Of a stretch of DNA of 64,000 nucleotides, positions 28,498 to 37,243 are shown one piece after another. Every line of letters begins with the position of its first letter. The stretch's first letter is position 1. A program made the position numbers and the translations under genes. The stretch is from Alphaproteobacteria bacterium. GTDB lineage: Bacteria > Pseudomonadota > Alphaproteobacteria > Rhodobacterales > Rhodobacteraceae. The stretch lies in NCBI GenBank assembly GCA_030425395.1, contig JAUIAS010000008.1:62001-126000 (forward strand), given 5' to 3'. The notes beneath the pieces are model-generated. The model was not told the origin of the DNA, made no database searches, and saw nothing but the letters and a program-made list of their open reading frames with translations.

Positions 28498-28734
28498 TTA
28501 GACGGCAAACATCAGCAGCAGAGCGACGAGGAACGAGAAGATCCCCAGAGCTTCTGCAAACGCGATGCCGATGAAGAGGGTCGCTGTCTGCGATGCAGCA
28601 GCGGAGGGGTTGCGCAGAGCGCCGGCGAGGAAGTTGCCTGCTACGTGGCCCACACCGATTGCGGCTGCGCCGGAACCGATTGCGGCCAGACCGGCACCCA
28701 CGAATTGACCCAGTTGTGCGATATCGCCTTCCAT
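28498..28734 (-). CDS. atpE: ATP synthase Fo subunit c
   Basis: A 78-residue c subunit of the proton-driven rotor ring. Two helices ([20 protein letters not shown] and [20 protein letters not shown]) flank the polar loop ALRNPSAA. The proton-carrying Glu lies in [10 protein letters not shown]. It is third in atpI-B-E-F'-F. Confidence 0.98.
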   Translation of the reverse strand: MEGDIAQLGQFVGAGLAAIGSGAAAIGVGHVAGNFLAGALRNPSAAASQTATLFIGIAFAEALGIFSFLVALLLMFAV

Positions 28735-28801
28735 GTCTCTATCTCCTTACGATGGAATGGTTGGATTTCGAAGCTGAGGTGCAGAGCGCACCCCGGCAAG
28801 A

Positions 28802-29557
28802 TTAGTGATGCGGATGAAGCGCGTCCTTCAGGTAAACGCATGTGAGGATGGTGAACACATATGCCTGAATGAAGGACACCAGAACTTCGAGCCCGTAGAC
28901 CGCCATGACACCGATGATAGCGATGGGGGCGATGGATGCGACTTGCGCGAACCCTGCGAAAACCTTCAGAACTGCGTGACCGGCCATCATGTTACCCGCA
29001 AGACGGATGGAGTGGCTGACCGGACGCACGAAGTATGAAATCAGTTCGATCAGAGCCAGAACCGGACGCAGCGGCAGCGGCGCGCTGGACACCCAGAAAA
29101 GGCCCAGGAAAGACGCTCCGTTCTTGACAAAACCAAGAATGGTGACTGCCAGAAAGACCCCAAAGCCCATTACAGCCGTGACCGCGATGTGGGACGTTGT
29201 GGTAAAGGACATCGGCAGCAAGCCAAGGAAGTTTGCAGCAACAATGAACATGAACAACGTCATGATATAAGGGAAGTACTTGATGCCGTCCTTGCCGGTG
29301 ACATCTTCGACCATCTTGTAGACAAAGCCGTAGGCCAGTTCGGCGATCGACTGCCCGCGGGACGGGATCATGGCCCGCTTGGACGTGGTCAGCACGAGGA
29401 TTGCGATGATGGCAAGGATCGAGATCCCCAACCACAGCGTCACGTTCGTCGGCGTGTACCACGCAACAGCTCCGTCTCCGAAGAGGGGCTTAACGATGAA
29501 CTGGTCCATCGGGTGAAAAGCAAGACTGCCGGCTTCGGAATGCGCTTCGGTTGCCAC
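28802..29557 (-). CDS. atpB: ATP synthase Fo subunit a
   Basis: A 251-residue a subunit forming the proton half-channels. Five or six helices are visible. The essential Arg lies in [19 protein letters not shown]; upstream helices include [20 protein letters not shown], and the C-terminus has [20 protein letters not shown]. Its start lies three bases after atpI. The F1 genes are not in this window, as usual for alphaproteobacteria, where Fo and F1 operons are split. Confidence 0.97.
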   Translation of the reverse strand: MATEAHSEAGSLAFHPMDQFIVKPLFGDGAVAWYTPTNVTLWLGISILAIIAILVLTTSKRAMIPSRGQSIAELAYGFVYKMVEDVTGKDGIKYFPYIMTLFMFIVAANFLGLLPMSFTTTSHIAVTAVMGFGVFLAVTILGFVKNGASFLGLFWVSSAPLPLRPVLALIELISYFVRPVSHSIRLAGNMMAGHAVLKVFAGFAQVASIAPIAIIGVMAVYGLEVLVSFIQAYVFTILTCVYLKDALHPHH

Positions 29558-29560
29558 GTC

Positions 29561-29893
29561 TCAGTTCCTCTCGTCGTCTCTCGCGGCCTGTTCGGCCATC
29601 TGTTTCGCCTGAACCTCCTGAGCGGATCGCATCATTGTCTTGACGCCGGCCGCGAGGCCCAGAAATGTAAACAGCACGAGGAAGATCGGGATTGTCCCGA
29701 ACAGGCTGTCCAGCCCGTACCCCATGCCAAAACCGATCCCAAGACCGGCAACCAGTTCGATCACCATCCTCCAGGCAAGCTGCGCCTGTGAATAATGTTC
29801 GTCCGCCCTTGGCTTTGGCTCCTGTGCCTTTTTGGCTGCCGCTATCCTTGCGTCGAGGTCAGCCAGACGCTGTTTCTCATCATGCTCGGACAC
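29561..29893 (-). CDS. atpI: AtpI/AtpZ-type protein
   Basis: A 110-residue AtpI-family protein that heads the Fo operon. A charged N-terminus (LADLDARIAAAKKAQEPKPR) precedes two membrane helices (MVIELVAGLGIGFGMGYGLD and IPIFLVLFTFLGLAAGVKTM) with the Gly-rich first helix diagnostic of the family. AtpI assists c-ring assembly or Mg2+ supply in other bacteria. The gap before the divergent ArsR gene holds the operon promoter, which could not be placed with certainty. Confidence 0.92.
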   Translation of the reverse strand: MSEHDEKQRLADLDARIAAAKKAQEPKPRADEHYSQAQLAWRMVIELVAGLGIGFGMGYGLDSLFGTIPIFLVLFTFLGLAAGVKTMMRSAQEVQAKQMAEQAARDDERN

Positions 29894-30076
29894 GGTGCAA
29901 AGCCTTGTGCGGTGTTGAGGGGTTGCTAAGTGGGAACGGGAAAGGAGTCAATTCCTTGATTACCACGCCAAATCCAGTTTTATCCCTATGTTTTGAAACG
30001 ATAATCTACAATGGGCACAACGATGTGCAGATGTGCCGCACCTGCCTGATTGGCCGAAAACGCCCTATTGTCATAT

Positions 30077-30091
30077 TTAACCAAAAGGTTG
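30077..30091. promoter_or_regulatory. Small palindrome upstream of the ArsR-type gene
   Basis: AACC AAAA GGTT, within TTAACCAAAAGGTTG, is a perfect 4-bp inverted repeat about 70 bases before the ArsR-type gene. It could be an operator or a degenerate TTAA-type site. It is short, so the call is weak. Confidence 0.3.
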
Positions 30092-30159
30092 ACGATTGGG
30101 CGGGCTCTGGCTCACCCCTCCAGCAACCGCGAAACTGCACGCCTCGAACAGGACGCCAA

Positions 30160-30501
30160 ATGACCGATACGCTCGACATGGTATTTGCCGCCCTTGCGGA
30201 TCCGACGCGGCGGGCGATCCTGTCCATGTTGCTCGAAGACGACATGGCCGTGACTGATGTGGCCGAGCCGTTCGAAATGTCACTCGCAGCGATTTCCAAA
30301 CATCTTACTCTTTTGACGCGCGCGGGGCTGATCAGCCAGGAAAAACGCGGCCGCGTGAAATGGTGCAAGCTGGAACCGGACGGTCTGCGGGCAGCATCGG
30401 TTTGGATGCAGGGTTTCGGACAATTCGAACCCGTCAACCTTGATGCGTTCGAGCGGTTTCTGGCAACCGAGATCCCGGACGCTGCCCGCGATGACGGCTA
30501 G
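30160..30501 (+). CDS. ArsR-family winged-helix regulator
   Basis: A 113-residue ArsR/SmtB-fold regulator. Its HTH reads LADPTRRAILSMLLEDDMAV, then MSLAAISKHLTLLTRAGLIS, followed by the wing EKRGRVKWCKLEP. No paired Cys/His metal site is seen, so it is probably of the non-metal SdpR-like group, often found with START-domain partners. The ATG was picked because the fold begins at LDMVFAALADPTRR; upstream in-frame codons lie in the atp promoter region. It is convergent with the DMT transporter and overlaps it by four bases. Confidence 0.88.
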   Translation: MTDTLDMVFAALADPTRRAILSMLLEDDMAVTDVAEPFEMSLAAISKHLTLLTRAGLISQEKRGRVKWCKLEPDGLRAASVWMQGFGQFEPVNLDAFERFLATEIPDAARDDG

Positions 30502-31379
30502 GCCTCGTCGCGCAACAGCAAAACCAGCGCGATCACGGTTATGCCAACGCCGCCCAGAACGATTGGGGCCGGCGCTCCCTTGCCCAGTGCCACTTGCCAC
30601 AGGATAACCCAACTGGGTGTCAGGTAAGTATAGGCCATCACCTTCGCGCTTGGCAGGCGTAGCGTCGCAAACTGAAGCAGCAGGAATGTCGCCGCGCTGG
30701 CAAAAAGCGCAACGTAAAACAGCGTGATCCACACGATCCCCGGAAGCGCCGCCCAATCGGTCGCACGAATGTCACCCCAACTCCACACGACCAACATGAC
30801 AGTGCCCGTGATCAGCATACCAAGAGTAAACGATACCGCGCTTTCGCCCCGGTTCAGTTTGCGCACCATCGGTGTATAGAGCGCGTGCGCAACGCATCCC
30901 CAGAAATAGACGATCTCGCCGCGCCCGACCTCAAAGGACCGCAGCGCCGCAAGATCAGCCCGAAAGATCACCCAAAGCGCCCCGGCCCCGCCCAACGCCA
31001 AGGCCAACGCCATACGTGGCGTAGTAACCTGCCGCATCAGCATATACCCGAACACAGCTGACATGATCGGGGTCAGGGTAAATACCGCCGCCGCGCTGAC
31101 CGGCTGGGCGGTTTTCAACCCTTCGAACATCAGGACAAAATACATCCCGAACAGCCCGCCCAGCACGACATATCGCCAGGGTGCCACAAGAATGGAGCGC
31201 GCGATCTTTCCCTGCATCACGGCCAGCAGACCGATGGCCCCGGCGGCGATCCCGAACCGCGCAGCGGTAAAGGCAGCAGGCGATATTTCGTTCGCGGCCA
31301 TCGACCCCAACGAGAAAGACCCCGCCACCAGCGCCGAAAACAACAGCATGGAAGCGTGGCCTTGCAAATGCGGGCTCAT
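30498..31379 (-). CDS. EamA/DMT-family transporter
   Basis: A 293-residue, ten-helix inner-membrane protein with two EamA repeats (about residues 10-135 and 150-285). Family patterns include ISPAAFTAARFGIAAGAIGL, the repeat-end helix VFTLTPIMSAVFGYMLM and its counterpart KVMAYTYLTPSWVILWQ. It is probably an exporter or metabolite exchanger of unknown substrate. Its ATG overlaps the stop codon of the LysR gene (ATGA), so the two are translationally coupled; an upstream in-frame start inside lysR was rejected. Confidence 0.87.
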   Translation of the reverse strand: MSPHLQGHASMLLFSALVAGSFSLGSMAANEISPAAFTAARFGIAAGAIGLLAVMQGKIARSILVAPWRYVVLGGLFGMYFVLMFEGLKTAQPVSAAAVFTLTPIMSAVFGYMLMRQVTTPRMALALALGGAGALWVIFRADLAALRSFEVGRGEIVYFWGCVAHALYTPMVRKLNRGESAVSFTLGMLITGTVMLVVWSWGDIRATDWAALPGIVWITLFYVALFASAATFLLLQFATLRLPSAKVMAYTYLTPSWVILWQVALGKGAPAPIVLGGVGITVIALVLLLRDEA

Positions 31380-32254
31380 ACCGGCCAACCCTTTGCCTGT
31401 TCCTTGAGAAAACTCAGGAACCCCTGCACCTTGGGCGACCGGTGCAGATCCACGTGGGTGACCAACCACAAAGGAGCAGACCATTCCTCGCGCGTTGGCT
31501 GCACCTCGACCAGATCGGGATGGCGCTCGGCCTCCCAGACCGGGAGAAATCCAATCCCAACCCCAGCCAGAATTGCCTCCAGCATGACACCCACATCCGA
31601 CGTCCGAAACCGCACTCGGTCACGGTCCACAGCCGCGTGCAGCCAAGCATTGAACGGTGCGCGGCTGTTTTCATCATCGTTACCCACAAACCAATGCGCG
31701 CCAAAATCTTCTGTGTCTTTGGGCATTCCGTGGCCATCGACATAGGCACCGCTGGCATACATCGCCATTCGCTGCTGCATGAACGGCTGCACCACATTGT
31801 CTGGCTGATCCGGCGCGGCACCAGCGCGCACGGCGACATGCGCTTCGCCATATTCCAACCGGAACAGGCGTTCACCGGTCAGATACCGCACGGTTACCCC
31901 GTCATTGGCCTGCTGAAACCGCGCCAAAACCGGCACCAGCAATGTCGAAAGCGCAGGCAGCGACGTAACCACCAGTTCACCGGTAACGCCACTGCCCTGC
32001 CCCCTGATCCGACCGGCAAGTTGGCTGAGTTGATCATCGGTCGCTTGCGCAACGCGCAACAAGTCCTGACCAGCCTCTGTCGACGTGTAACCGCGCGCGT
32101 GGCGTTGAAACAGTTTGACGCCCAATCGCGCCTCAAGAGCATCGACATGGCGAATGACCGTTGCGTGATGCACACCCAAAACCTCGGCCGCACCGCTGAC
32201 AGTTCCCATACGTGCCACATGATAGGCGGTTCGAATTTCATCCCAGCTTTCCAT
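31376..32254 (-). CDS. LysR-family transcriptional regulator
   Basis: A 292-residue LysR regulator. The HTH (WDEIRTAYHVARMGTVSGAA, then EVLGVHHATVIRHVDALEAR) is followed by LGVKLFQRHARGYTSTEAG and a periplasmic-binding-like effector domain. It is coupled to the downstream DMT transporter gene and divergent from azoR across 112 bases that contain two inverted repeats. It probably regulates azoR, its own operon, or both. Confidence 0.9.
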   Translation of the reverse strand: MESWDEIRTAYHVARMGTVSGAAEVLGVHHATVIRHVDALEARLGVKLFQRHARGYTSTEAGQDLLRVAQATDDQLSQLAGRIRGQGSGVTGELVVTSLPALSTLLVPVLARFQQANDGVTVRYLTGERLFRLEYGEAHVAVRAGAAPDQPDNVVQPFMQQRMAMYASGAYVDGHGMPKDTEDFGAHWFVGNDDENSRAPFNAWLHAAVDRDRVRFRTSDVGVMLEAILAGVGIGFLPVWEAERHPDLVEVQPTREEWSAPLWLVTHVDLHRSPKVQGFLSFLKEQAKGWPV

Positions 32255-32285
32255 CGCGCATCCTACATGTGTGCAAATTCAAACA

Positions 32286-32324
32286 GTATATGATCATTTA
32301 TACGCGTTGCGTTCAATTATGCAA
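32286..32324. promoter_or_regulatory. Candidate LysR operators between lysR and azoR
   Basis: Two adjacent inverted repeats: GTATA-N8-TATAC (32286-32303) with a TGATCA core, and TTGC-N10-GCAA (32307-32324), the latter of the T-N11-A LysR-box type. Both sit in the 112-base divergent gap. Confidence 0.5.
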
Positions 32325-32366
32325 TGAATAGGTCTAGGGCACATTCTTGAAACAGGGAAGCATCCA

Positions 32367-32948
32367 ATGACCCACACTATCCTGCACATAGACAGTTCCG
32401 CCCGCCAGACGCAGTCCACTACACGCGCGCTGTCCGAGCAAATTATCGAAAAATTTGAAGGCACCGCGGTAATCCGCCGTGACCTCGCACAGCCTTTGCC
32501 GCTGATTGACGAGGCCTGGATCGCCGCGAATTTCACACCGGAAGAGGACAGAACAGACGCACAGCGTGATATACTGGCTCTGTCCGACCAGCTGCTTGAC
32601 GAACTTCAGGCCGCAGACGTGATCGTGATCGGCCTGCCCATCTATAACTTCTCCATACCGGCAAACCTCAAGGCGTGGGTGGATCTGGTGGCTCGCGCTG
32701 GCAAATCCTTCCGCTATACTGCTGACGGGCCGCAGGGGCTCCTGACCGGAAAGCGCGCGCTTCTTGCCATGGCATCAGGCGGCACACGCGCCGGATCCGA
32801 AATCGACTTTGCCACCGGATACCTGCGTCATATTCTGGGGTTTATCGGAATCACTGACGTCGAAATCGTGGCCGCCGACCAGATGGCCATCGACCCGGAT
32901 GCCTCAATGCGTGCAGCCAATGACGCGATCGGCCGGATCGCGGCCTGA
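32367..32948 (+). CDS. azoR: FMN-dependent NADH-azoreductase
   Basis: A 193-residue flavodoxin-fold AzoR, which reduces quinones and azo dyes with NAD(P)H. It starts ILHIDSSARQTQSTTRALSE (FMN phosphate loop). The second motif is VIGLPIYNFSIPANLKAWVD, followed by AGKSFRYTADGPQGLLTGK and MASGGTRAGSEIDFATGYL, all typical. The divergent LysR gene probably controls it in response to quinone-type compounds. A terminator hairpin follows. Confidence 0.93.
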   Translation: MTHTILHIDSSARQTQSTTRALSEQIIEKFEGTAVIRRDLAQPLPLIDEAWIAANFTPEEDRTDAQRDILALSDQLLDELQAADVIVIGLPIYNFSIPANLKAWVDLVARAGKSFRYTADGPQGLLTGKRALLAMASGGTRAGSEIDFATGYLRHILGFIGITDVEIVAADQMAIDPDASMRAANDAIGRIAA

Positions 32949-32958
32949 TGTTTCCCCG

Positions 32959-33008
32959 GATCGGCGGCGCGTGACCGGGTCTTGACTCCGGTGCCGCCGA
33001 TCTTTATC
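32959..33008 (+). terminator. Terminator-like stem-loop after azoR
   Basis: A perfect 10-bp stem GATCGGCGGC / GCCGCCGATC around a 24-base loop, followed by TTTAT. It ends azoR before the ffh cluster. Confidence 0.65.
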
Positions 33009-33020
33009 CGGCCTTAACTC

Positions 33021-33093
33021 CCGGAAGACCTCAATCTTCCGGTCCCGCATAGCTCGGGATCGCCCCCCACCAGCGCGTTGCGCCCGTGGGGGC
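33021..33093 (+). other. Two further hairpins upstream of ffh
   Basis: CCGGAAGA-N6-TCTTCCGG (33021-33042), then GCCCCCCAC / GTGGGGGC around a 15-base loop (33062-33093) followed by ATTTG. With the terminator before them they make three hairpins in about 140 bases. This could be a leader structure for ffh or a small RNA. The conserved SRP RNA tetraloop region was looked for and not found. Confidence 0.4.
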
Positions 33094-33163
33094 ATTTGTG
33101 CATTTGGTCGCGCGCCCCTAGATTGGGCGTCAATTCAGGAAACCGGCTCAGGAGGCCGAAGGC

Positions 33164-34672
33164 ATGTTTGAAAATCTTTCCGAACGCCTATCCGGTGTCT
33201 TTGACCGTCTGACCAAGCAAGGCGCGCTCAGCGAGGAAGACGTCAAGACAGCCCTGCGTGAGGTGCGCGTCGCCTTGCTTGAGGCAGACGTATCGCTTCC
33301 CGTGGCGCGCGACTTTATCAAACGCGTGCAGGACAAGGCGACAGGTCAGGCCGTCACCAAATCAGTGACGCCCGGCCAGCAGGTCGTCAAGATCGTGCAC
33401 GACGCCCTGATTGACGTGCTGAGCGGCGAAGGTGACCCCGGCACGCTCAAGATCGACAGTCCGCCAGCGCCCATTCTGATGGTCGGCCTGCAGGGGGGCG
33501 GCAAGACCACCACAACGGCCAAGCTGGCCAAGCGTCTCCGGGACCGGGACGGCAAAAAGGTGCTGATGGCATCGCTGGACGTCAACCGCCCCGCGGCCAT
33601 GGAACAATTGGCCATTCTGGGCACCCAGATCGGCGTCGACACCCTTCCCATTGTCAAAGGCGAAGACCCTGTGTCGATCGCCAAGCGCGCCAAGACACAG
33701 GCAAGCCTTGGCGGGTATGATGTCTACATGCTTGACACCGCCGGGCGGCTTTCCATCGACGAAGAGCTGATGGCGCAGGTCGAGGCCGTGCGTGACGTGG
33801 CCAACCCGCGCGAAACCCTTCTGGTTGTCGATGGCCTGACAGGTCAAGACGCAGTGCACACGGCCGAAAACTTTGACAATCGCATCGGCATTTCCGGCGT
33901 GGTCCTGACCCGTATGGACGGTGACGGGCGCGGCGGCGCGGCATTGTCCATGCGTGCCGTTACCGGCAAGCCCATCAAATTCGTCGGTCTTGGCGAAAAG
34001 ATGGACGCGCTGGAAACCTTTGAACCAGACCGCATCGCTGGCCGCATTCTTGGTATGGGCGATATCGTCGCCTTGGTTGAAAAGGCGCAGGAAACGCTTG
34101 AGGCCGAGCAGGCCGAACGCATGATGAAGCGCATGTCAAAGGGTCAGTTCAACATGAACGACCTGCGCATGCAGCTTGAGCAGATGATCAAGATGGGTGG
34201 CATGGAGGGCATGATGTCCATGATGCCCGGCATGGGCAAAATGGCCAAACAGGTGCAAGAGGCCGGATTTGACGACCGCGTCCTGAAACAGCAGATCGCC
34301 ATGATCCAGTCCATGACCAAGAAGGAACGCGCCAACCCGCAAATCCTTCAGGCCAGCCGCAAGAAACGCATCGCCGCCGGCTCCGGCATGGAAGTCAGCG
34401 ATCTCAACAAGCTTCTCAAAATGCACCGTCAGATGTCCGACATGATGAAGAAGATGGGCAAGATGGGTAAAGGCGGGATGCTCAAACAAGCCATGAAGGG
34501 CATGTTTGGCAAGGGCGGCATGGATCCCGCCGCAATGGCACAGGGCATGGACCCCAAGGCGCTGGAAGCTGCGGCCAAACAAATGGGCGGCAAGCTGCCG
34601 GGCGGTTTGGGCGGCATGGGTGGCGGAATGGGTTTGCCATCCGGCCTAAGCGGGTTTGGCAAGAAGAAGTAA
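33164..34672 (+). CDS. ffh: Signal recognition particle protein Ffh
   Basis: A 502-residue SRP54-type GTPase that binds SRP RNA and signal peptides during co-translational membrane targeting. The N domain is about residues 1-85. The G domain carries MVGLQGGGKTTTTAKLAKRL, DTAGRLSIDEELM, TRMDGDGRGGA and GLGEKMDALETF. The C-terminal M domain is extremely Met-rich (MIKMGGMEGMMSMMPGMGKM) and ends in a Gly/Met tail and KKK. The binding site AGGAGG precedes the ATG. It heads a translation/secretion cluster. Confidence 0.97.
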   Translation: MFENLSERLSGVFDRLTKQGALSEEDVKTALREVRVALLEADVSLPVARDFIKRVQDKATGQAVTKSVTPGQQVVKIVHDALIDVLSGEGDPGTLKIDSPPAPILMVGLQGGGKTTTTAKLAKRLRDRDGKKVLMASLDVNRPAAMEQLAILGTQIGVDTLPIVKGEDPVSIAKRAKTQASLGGYDVYMLDTAGRLSIDEELMAQVEAVRDVANPRETLLVVDGLTGQDAVHTAENFDNRIGISGVVLTRMDGDGRGGAALSMRAVTGKPIKFVGLGEKMDALETFEPDRIAGRILGMGDIVALVEKAQETLEAEQAERMMKRMSKGQFNMNDLRMQLEQMIKMGGMEGMMSMMPGMGKMAKQVQEAGFDDRVLKQQIAMIQSMTKKERANPQILQASRKKRIAAGSGMEVSDLNKLLKMHRQMSDMMKKMGKMGKGGMLKQAMKGMFGKGGMDPAAMAQGMDPKALEAAAKQMGGKLPGGLGGMGGGMGLPSGLSGFGKKK

Positions 34673-34679
34673 CAGACCG

Positions 34680-35225
34680 ATGACTGCGCTGATCCCAACC
34701 ATTGAAACCGATCGCCTGATCCTGCGCGCCCCGCAAGCCGGGGATTTTGCGCCGTTCGCCGCGTTCTACGCATCCGACCGCGCCCGTTTCGTCGGCGGCC
34801 CCCTGACCGCCGAGGGCAGCTGGCGCATGCTGGCGATGGAAATCGGGCACTGGTCCCTCAAGGGATTTGGTCGCTGGATCGCAGAGGATCGCGCAACTGG
34901 CGCGGCGGTGGGCCTGATCGGCCTGTTTGAACCCGAAGGCTGGCCCGAACCGGAAATCGGCTGGGATCTGTTCAACGGGTTCGAAGGACACGGATACGCG
35001 ACCGAAGCCGCGCTCGCCGCGCGCGACTATGCCTATGACATGCTGGGATGGACCACGGCGATCAGCCTTGTAAAGGAAGGCAACGACGCATCTGCCGCCG
35101 TGGCGCGCCGGATGGGGGCCAAGCCTGACGGCGTCGTGACCCATGAGCGCCACGGCCAAATGCATGTCTGGCGGCATCCCGCACCTGCAGAAACGTCCGA
35201 CGGTGGAATGGAGGCCTACGCCTGA
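34680..35225 (+). CDS. GNAT-family N-acetyltransferase
   Basis: A 181-residue RimJ/RimL-type acetyltransferase (Acetyltransf_3) using acetyl-CoA. It has the start IPTIETDRLILRAPQAGDFA, the central LIGLFEPEGWPEPEIGWDLF, and the acetyl-CoA loop GHGYATEAALAARDYAYDML. It starts seven bases behind ffh and its stop overlaps the start of a second GNAT gene (TGATG). The two proteins share layout, indicating tandem duplication. The substrate, protein or small molecule, is unknown. Confidence 0.9.
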   Translation: MTALIPTIETDRLILRAPQAGDFAPFAAFYASDRARFVGGPLTAEGSWRMLAMEIGHWSLKGFGRWIAEDRATGAAVGLIGLFEPEGWPEPEIGWDLFNGFEGHGYATEAALAARDYAYDMLGWTTAISLVKEGNDASAAVARRMGAKPDGVVTHERHGQMHVWRHPAPAETSDGGMEAYA

Positions 35226-35830
35226 TGCCGACCTCAGCCATCCCGGTAATCGAAACCAATCGTCTGGTCTTGCGCGGCCCGGAACCGGATGACTATCCGG
35301 ACTTCAAGGCGACCTTCACTAGCTACCGCGCACGTTTTATGGGCGGACCGCTGAACGCTTATGAAGCGTGGATGCTCTATGCCGCCGAAATCGGGCATTG
35401 GACGATCCGCGGCTATGGTATGTGGATGATCCACGACAAGATCACCGATGAAACCTATGGCATGGCCGGCGGCTGGAAGCCCGCGCAATGGCCCGAGGCC
35501 GAACTGGCATGGGTTATCTGGCCTGGGTCTGCCGGACATGGATTTGCGCTTGAGGCGACCCATGCCGCGCGCGCGTATTTTTACAAGACTTTGGGCTGGC
35601 AGGGCGCGGTCAGCTACATCGACCCCAAGAACCTTGACAGTATCCGCCTCGCAGAACGGCTCGGCGCGCGCAAAGATCCCGATGCCCCCACGATTGATGG
35701 CAACGATACCGTGTGGCGGCACCCTTCGCCCACGGAATTGGATGGATCGCAGCTGGCCCATGGCATCGACATGGAAATCGCGCACTACGCCGATCCGCTT
35801 TTCAAACCGAAAGGCTATGCAATTGACTGA
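35225..35830 (+). CDS. GNAT-family N-acetyltransferase (tandem paralogue)
   Basis: A 201-residue paralogue of the preceding acetyltransferase. It opens similarly (IPVIETNRLVLRGPEPDDYP), has WPEAELAWVIWPGSAGHGFA in place of the first protein's acetyl-CoA loop region, and LEATHAARAYFYKTLGW. The pyrophosphate loop is less canonical (GSAGHGFALEA). Its start overlaps the first gene's stop by one base. The C-terminal 20 residues (IDMEIAHYADPLFKPKGYAI) extend beyond its neighbour. Confidence 0.88.
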   Translation: MPTSAIPVIETNRLVLRGPEPDDYPDFKATFTSYRARFMGGPLNAYEAWMLYAAEIGHWTIRGYGMWMIHDKITDETYGMAGGWKPAQWPEAELAWVIWPGSAGHGFALEATHAARAYFYKTLGWQGAVSYIDPKNLDSIRLAERLGARKDPDAPTIDGNDTVWRHPSPTELDGSQLAHGIDMEIAHYADPLFKPKGYAID

Positions 35831-35866
35831 CCTTTCTCACCGCCGCAACCGCACCGGAGGTTCCCA

Positions 35867-36163
35867 ATGACCGATCCCGTGACCCGCGCCGAAGAGTTAC
35901 TGCGCGAACATCGCGACAGCATCGACCGGCTCGATGCCATCCTCGTCTATACGCTGGGCGAGCGGTTCAAACAGACCCAGGCCGTGGGCAAGCTCAAGGC
36001 CTCCCACGACCTTCCCCCGTCCGATCCGGCCCGCGAAGCGCGGCAGATCGCCCGGCTCGAAGATTTGGCGAACAAAGCAGATCTCGACCCCGAGTTCGCC
36101 AAGAAGTTCCTCAACTTCATCATCGCTGAAGTCATTCAGCACCACAAACAACACCAGACCTGA
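35867..36163 (+). CDS. Chorismate mutase (AroQ type)
   Basis: A 98-residue AroQ-class helical chorismate mutase, converting chorismate to prephenate for Phe/Tyr synthesis. The family residues run in order: LLREHRDSIDRLDAILVYTL, then GERFKQTQAVGKLKASHDLP, then RIARLE-like ARQIARLEDLANKADLDPEF and a final FLNFIIAEVIQHHKQ. It lies between the GNAT genes and rpsP on one strand, the arrangement often seen in Rhodobacterales. Confidence 0.93.
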   Translation: MTDPVTRAEELLREHRDSIDRLDAILVYTLGERFKQTQAVGKLKASHDLPPSDPAREARQIARLEDLANKADLDPEFAKKFLNFIIAEVIQHHKQHQT

Positions 36164-36211
36164 GGTGCGTCCGCAAACGCACCAAGCAAGCCATTCAAAG
36201 GAGTTAACGAC

Positions 36212-36574
36212 ATGGCAATGAAGATCCGACTGGCCCGTGGCGGTTCCAAAAAGCGCCCCTTCTACCGCATCGTGGCCGCAGACAGCCGCATGCCGCGTGA
36301 TGGTCGCTTTATCGAAAAGCTGGGCACATATAATCCGCTGCTGCCGAAAGACAGCGAAGAGCGCGTGAAAATGGACATGGAGCGCGTACAGCACTGGCTC
36401 GACAAGGGTGCCCAGCCCACCGATCGTGTTGCACGTATGCTCGAAGCCGCGGGTGCCAAGCCCAAGACCGAGCGTAACAACCCCAACAAGGCCGTCCCGG
36501 GCAAGAAAGCCCAGGCGCGCGCAGAAGAAAAAGCCGCCAAGGCAGCCGACGCCGCCGAAGCTGGCGCAGAATAA
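36212..36574 (+). CDS. rpsP: 30S ribosomal protein S16
   Basis: A 120-residue S16. The start [40 protein letters not shown] and the C-terminal Ala/Lys-rich tail are diagnostic, the long tail being typical of alphaproteobacteria. AAGGAG precedes the start. An intrinsic terminator follows before rimM. Confidence 0.98.
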   Translation: MAMKIRLARGGSKKRPFYRIVAADSRMPRDGRFIEKLGTYNPLLPKDSEERVKMDMERVQHWLDKGAQPTDRVARMLEAAGAKPKTERNNPNKAVPGKKAQARAEEKAAKAADAAEAGAE

Positions 36575-36600
36575 CCGGCCCGGCCTCCGGCACGAAAACG

Positions 36601-36635
36601 AAAGCGGCCCCACCATGGGCCGCTTTCTGCTTTTT
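36601..36635 (+). terminator. Intrinsic terminator after rpsP
   Basis: A perfect 10-bp stem AAAGCGGCCC / GGGCCGCTTT with a 6-base loop, followed by CTGCTTTTT. It separates rpsP from rimM and probably lowers downstream expression. Confidence 0.9.
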
Positions 36636-36715
36636 GAGGCAGAGCTTGTGTTCCGCTTGCCTCCTGATGCAAATTTTGGCATCGCATTGACAGCCGTCAA
36701 CAATCGGGCCGCGCC

Positions 36716-37234
36716 ATGACTTCTGAAACCGATGATAACATGATCTGCGTAGGCAGCCTGTCCGGCGCTTACGGTGTGCAAGGCGAAGTTCGGCTCAAGA
36801 GCTTTTGCGCCGAGCCGTCCGATATCGCGGATTACAATCCGCTCAGCGACGCAAGCGGTTCGCGCCAATTCGCGGTGACCCTGATCCGACCGATAAAGGG
36901 CGGTTATGCCGCGCGTGTATCGGGTGTGGCCACCAAGGAAGACGCCGACGCCCTGCGTGGAACCGATCTGTTTGCACTGCGCGACCAGTTGCCGAACCTG
37001 CCCGACGATGAATTCTATCATGCCGATCTGATCGGGCTTGAGGTTCTTGATGCCGGCGGCGCCGTGCTTGGGCGGGTAAAATCTGTTCAGAACCACGGTG
37101 CCGGGGATCTTCTTGAACTGCACGGACCTGCTTTCAAGAATACCGTGCTGCTGCCCTTTACAAAAGAGGCGGTTCCAACGGTAGACCTTGCCGGGGGACG
37201 GATTATCGCCGATCCGCCCGAAGGGCTGATCTGA
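36716..37234 (+). CDS. rimM: Ribosome maturation factor RimM
   Basis: A 172-residue RimM, required for maturation of the 30S head. The N-terminal RimM domain ([20 protein letters not shown]) and C-terminal PRC-barrel ([20 protein letters not shown], then [19 protein letters not shown]) are both present. It lies in the conserved rpsP-rimM-trmD-rplS order, here interrupted by a sulfotransferase-like gene. Confidence 0.96.
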   Translation: MTSETDDNMICVGSLSGAYGVQGEVRLKSFCAEPSDIADYNPLSDASGSRQFAVTLIRPIKGGYAARVSGVATKEDADALRGTDLFALRDQLPNLPDDEFYHADLIGLEVLDAGGAVLGRVKSVQNHGAGDLLELHGPAFKNTVLLPFTKEAVPTVDLAGGRIIADPPEGLI

Positions 37235-37243
37235 GCCGCCGCG

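Noticed and set aside
32949-33163. Possible SRP (4.5S) RNA gene upstream of ffh
   Set aside because: Hairpins exist, but the conserved GGAA-tetraloop and asymmetric-loop pattern of SRP RNA is not found.
34680-35830. Tandem GNAT genes as a toxin-antitoxin pair
   Set aside because: Both are full-length RimJ/L-type acetyltransferases similar to each other. No RHH antitoxin is present, so a duplication is the simpler reading.
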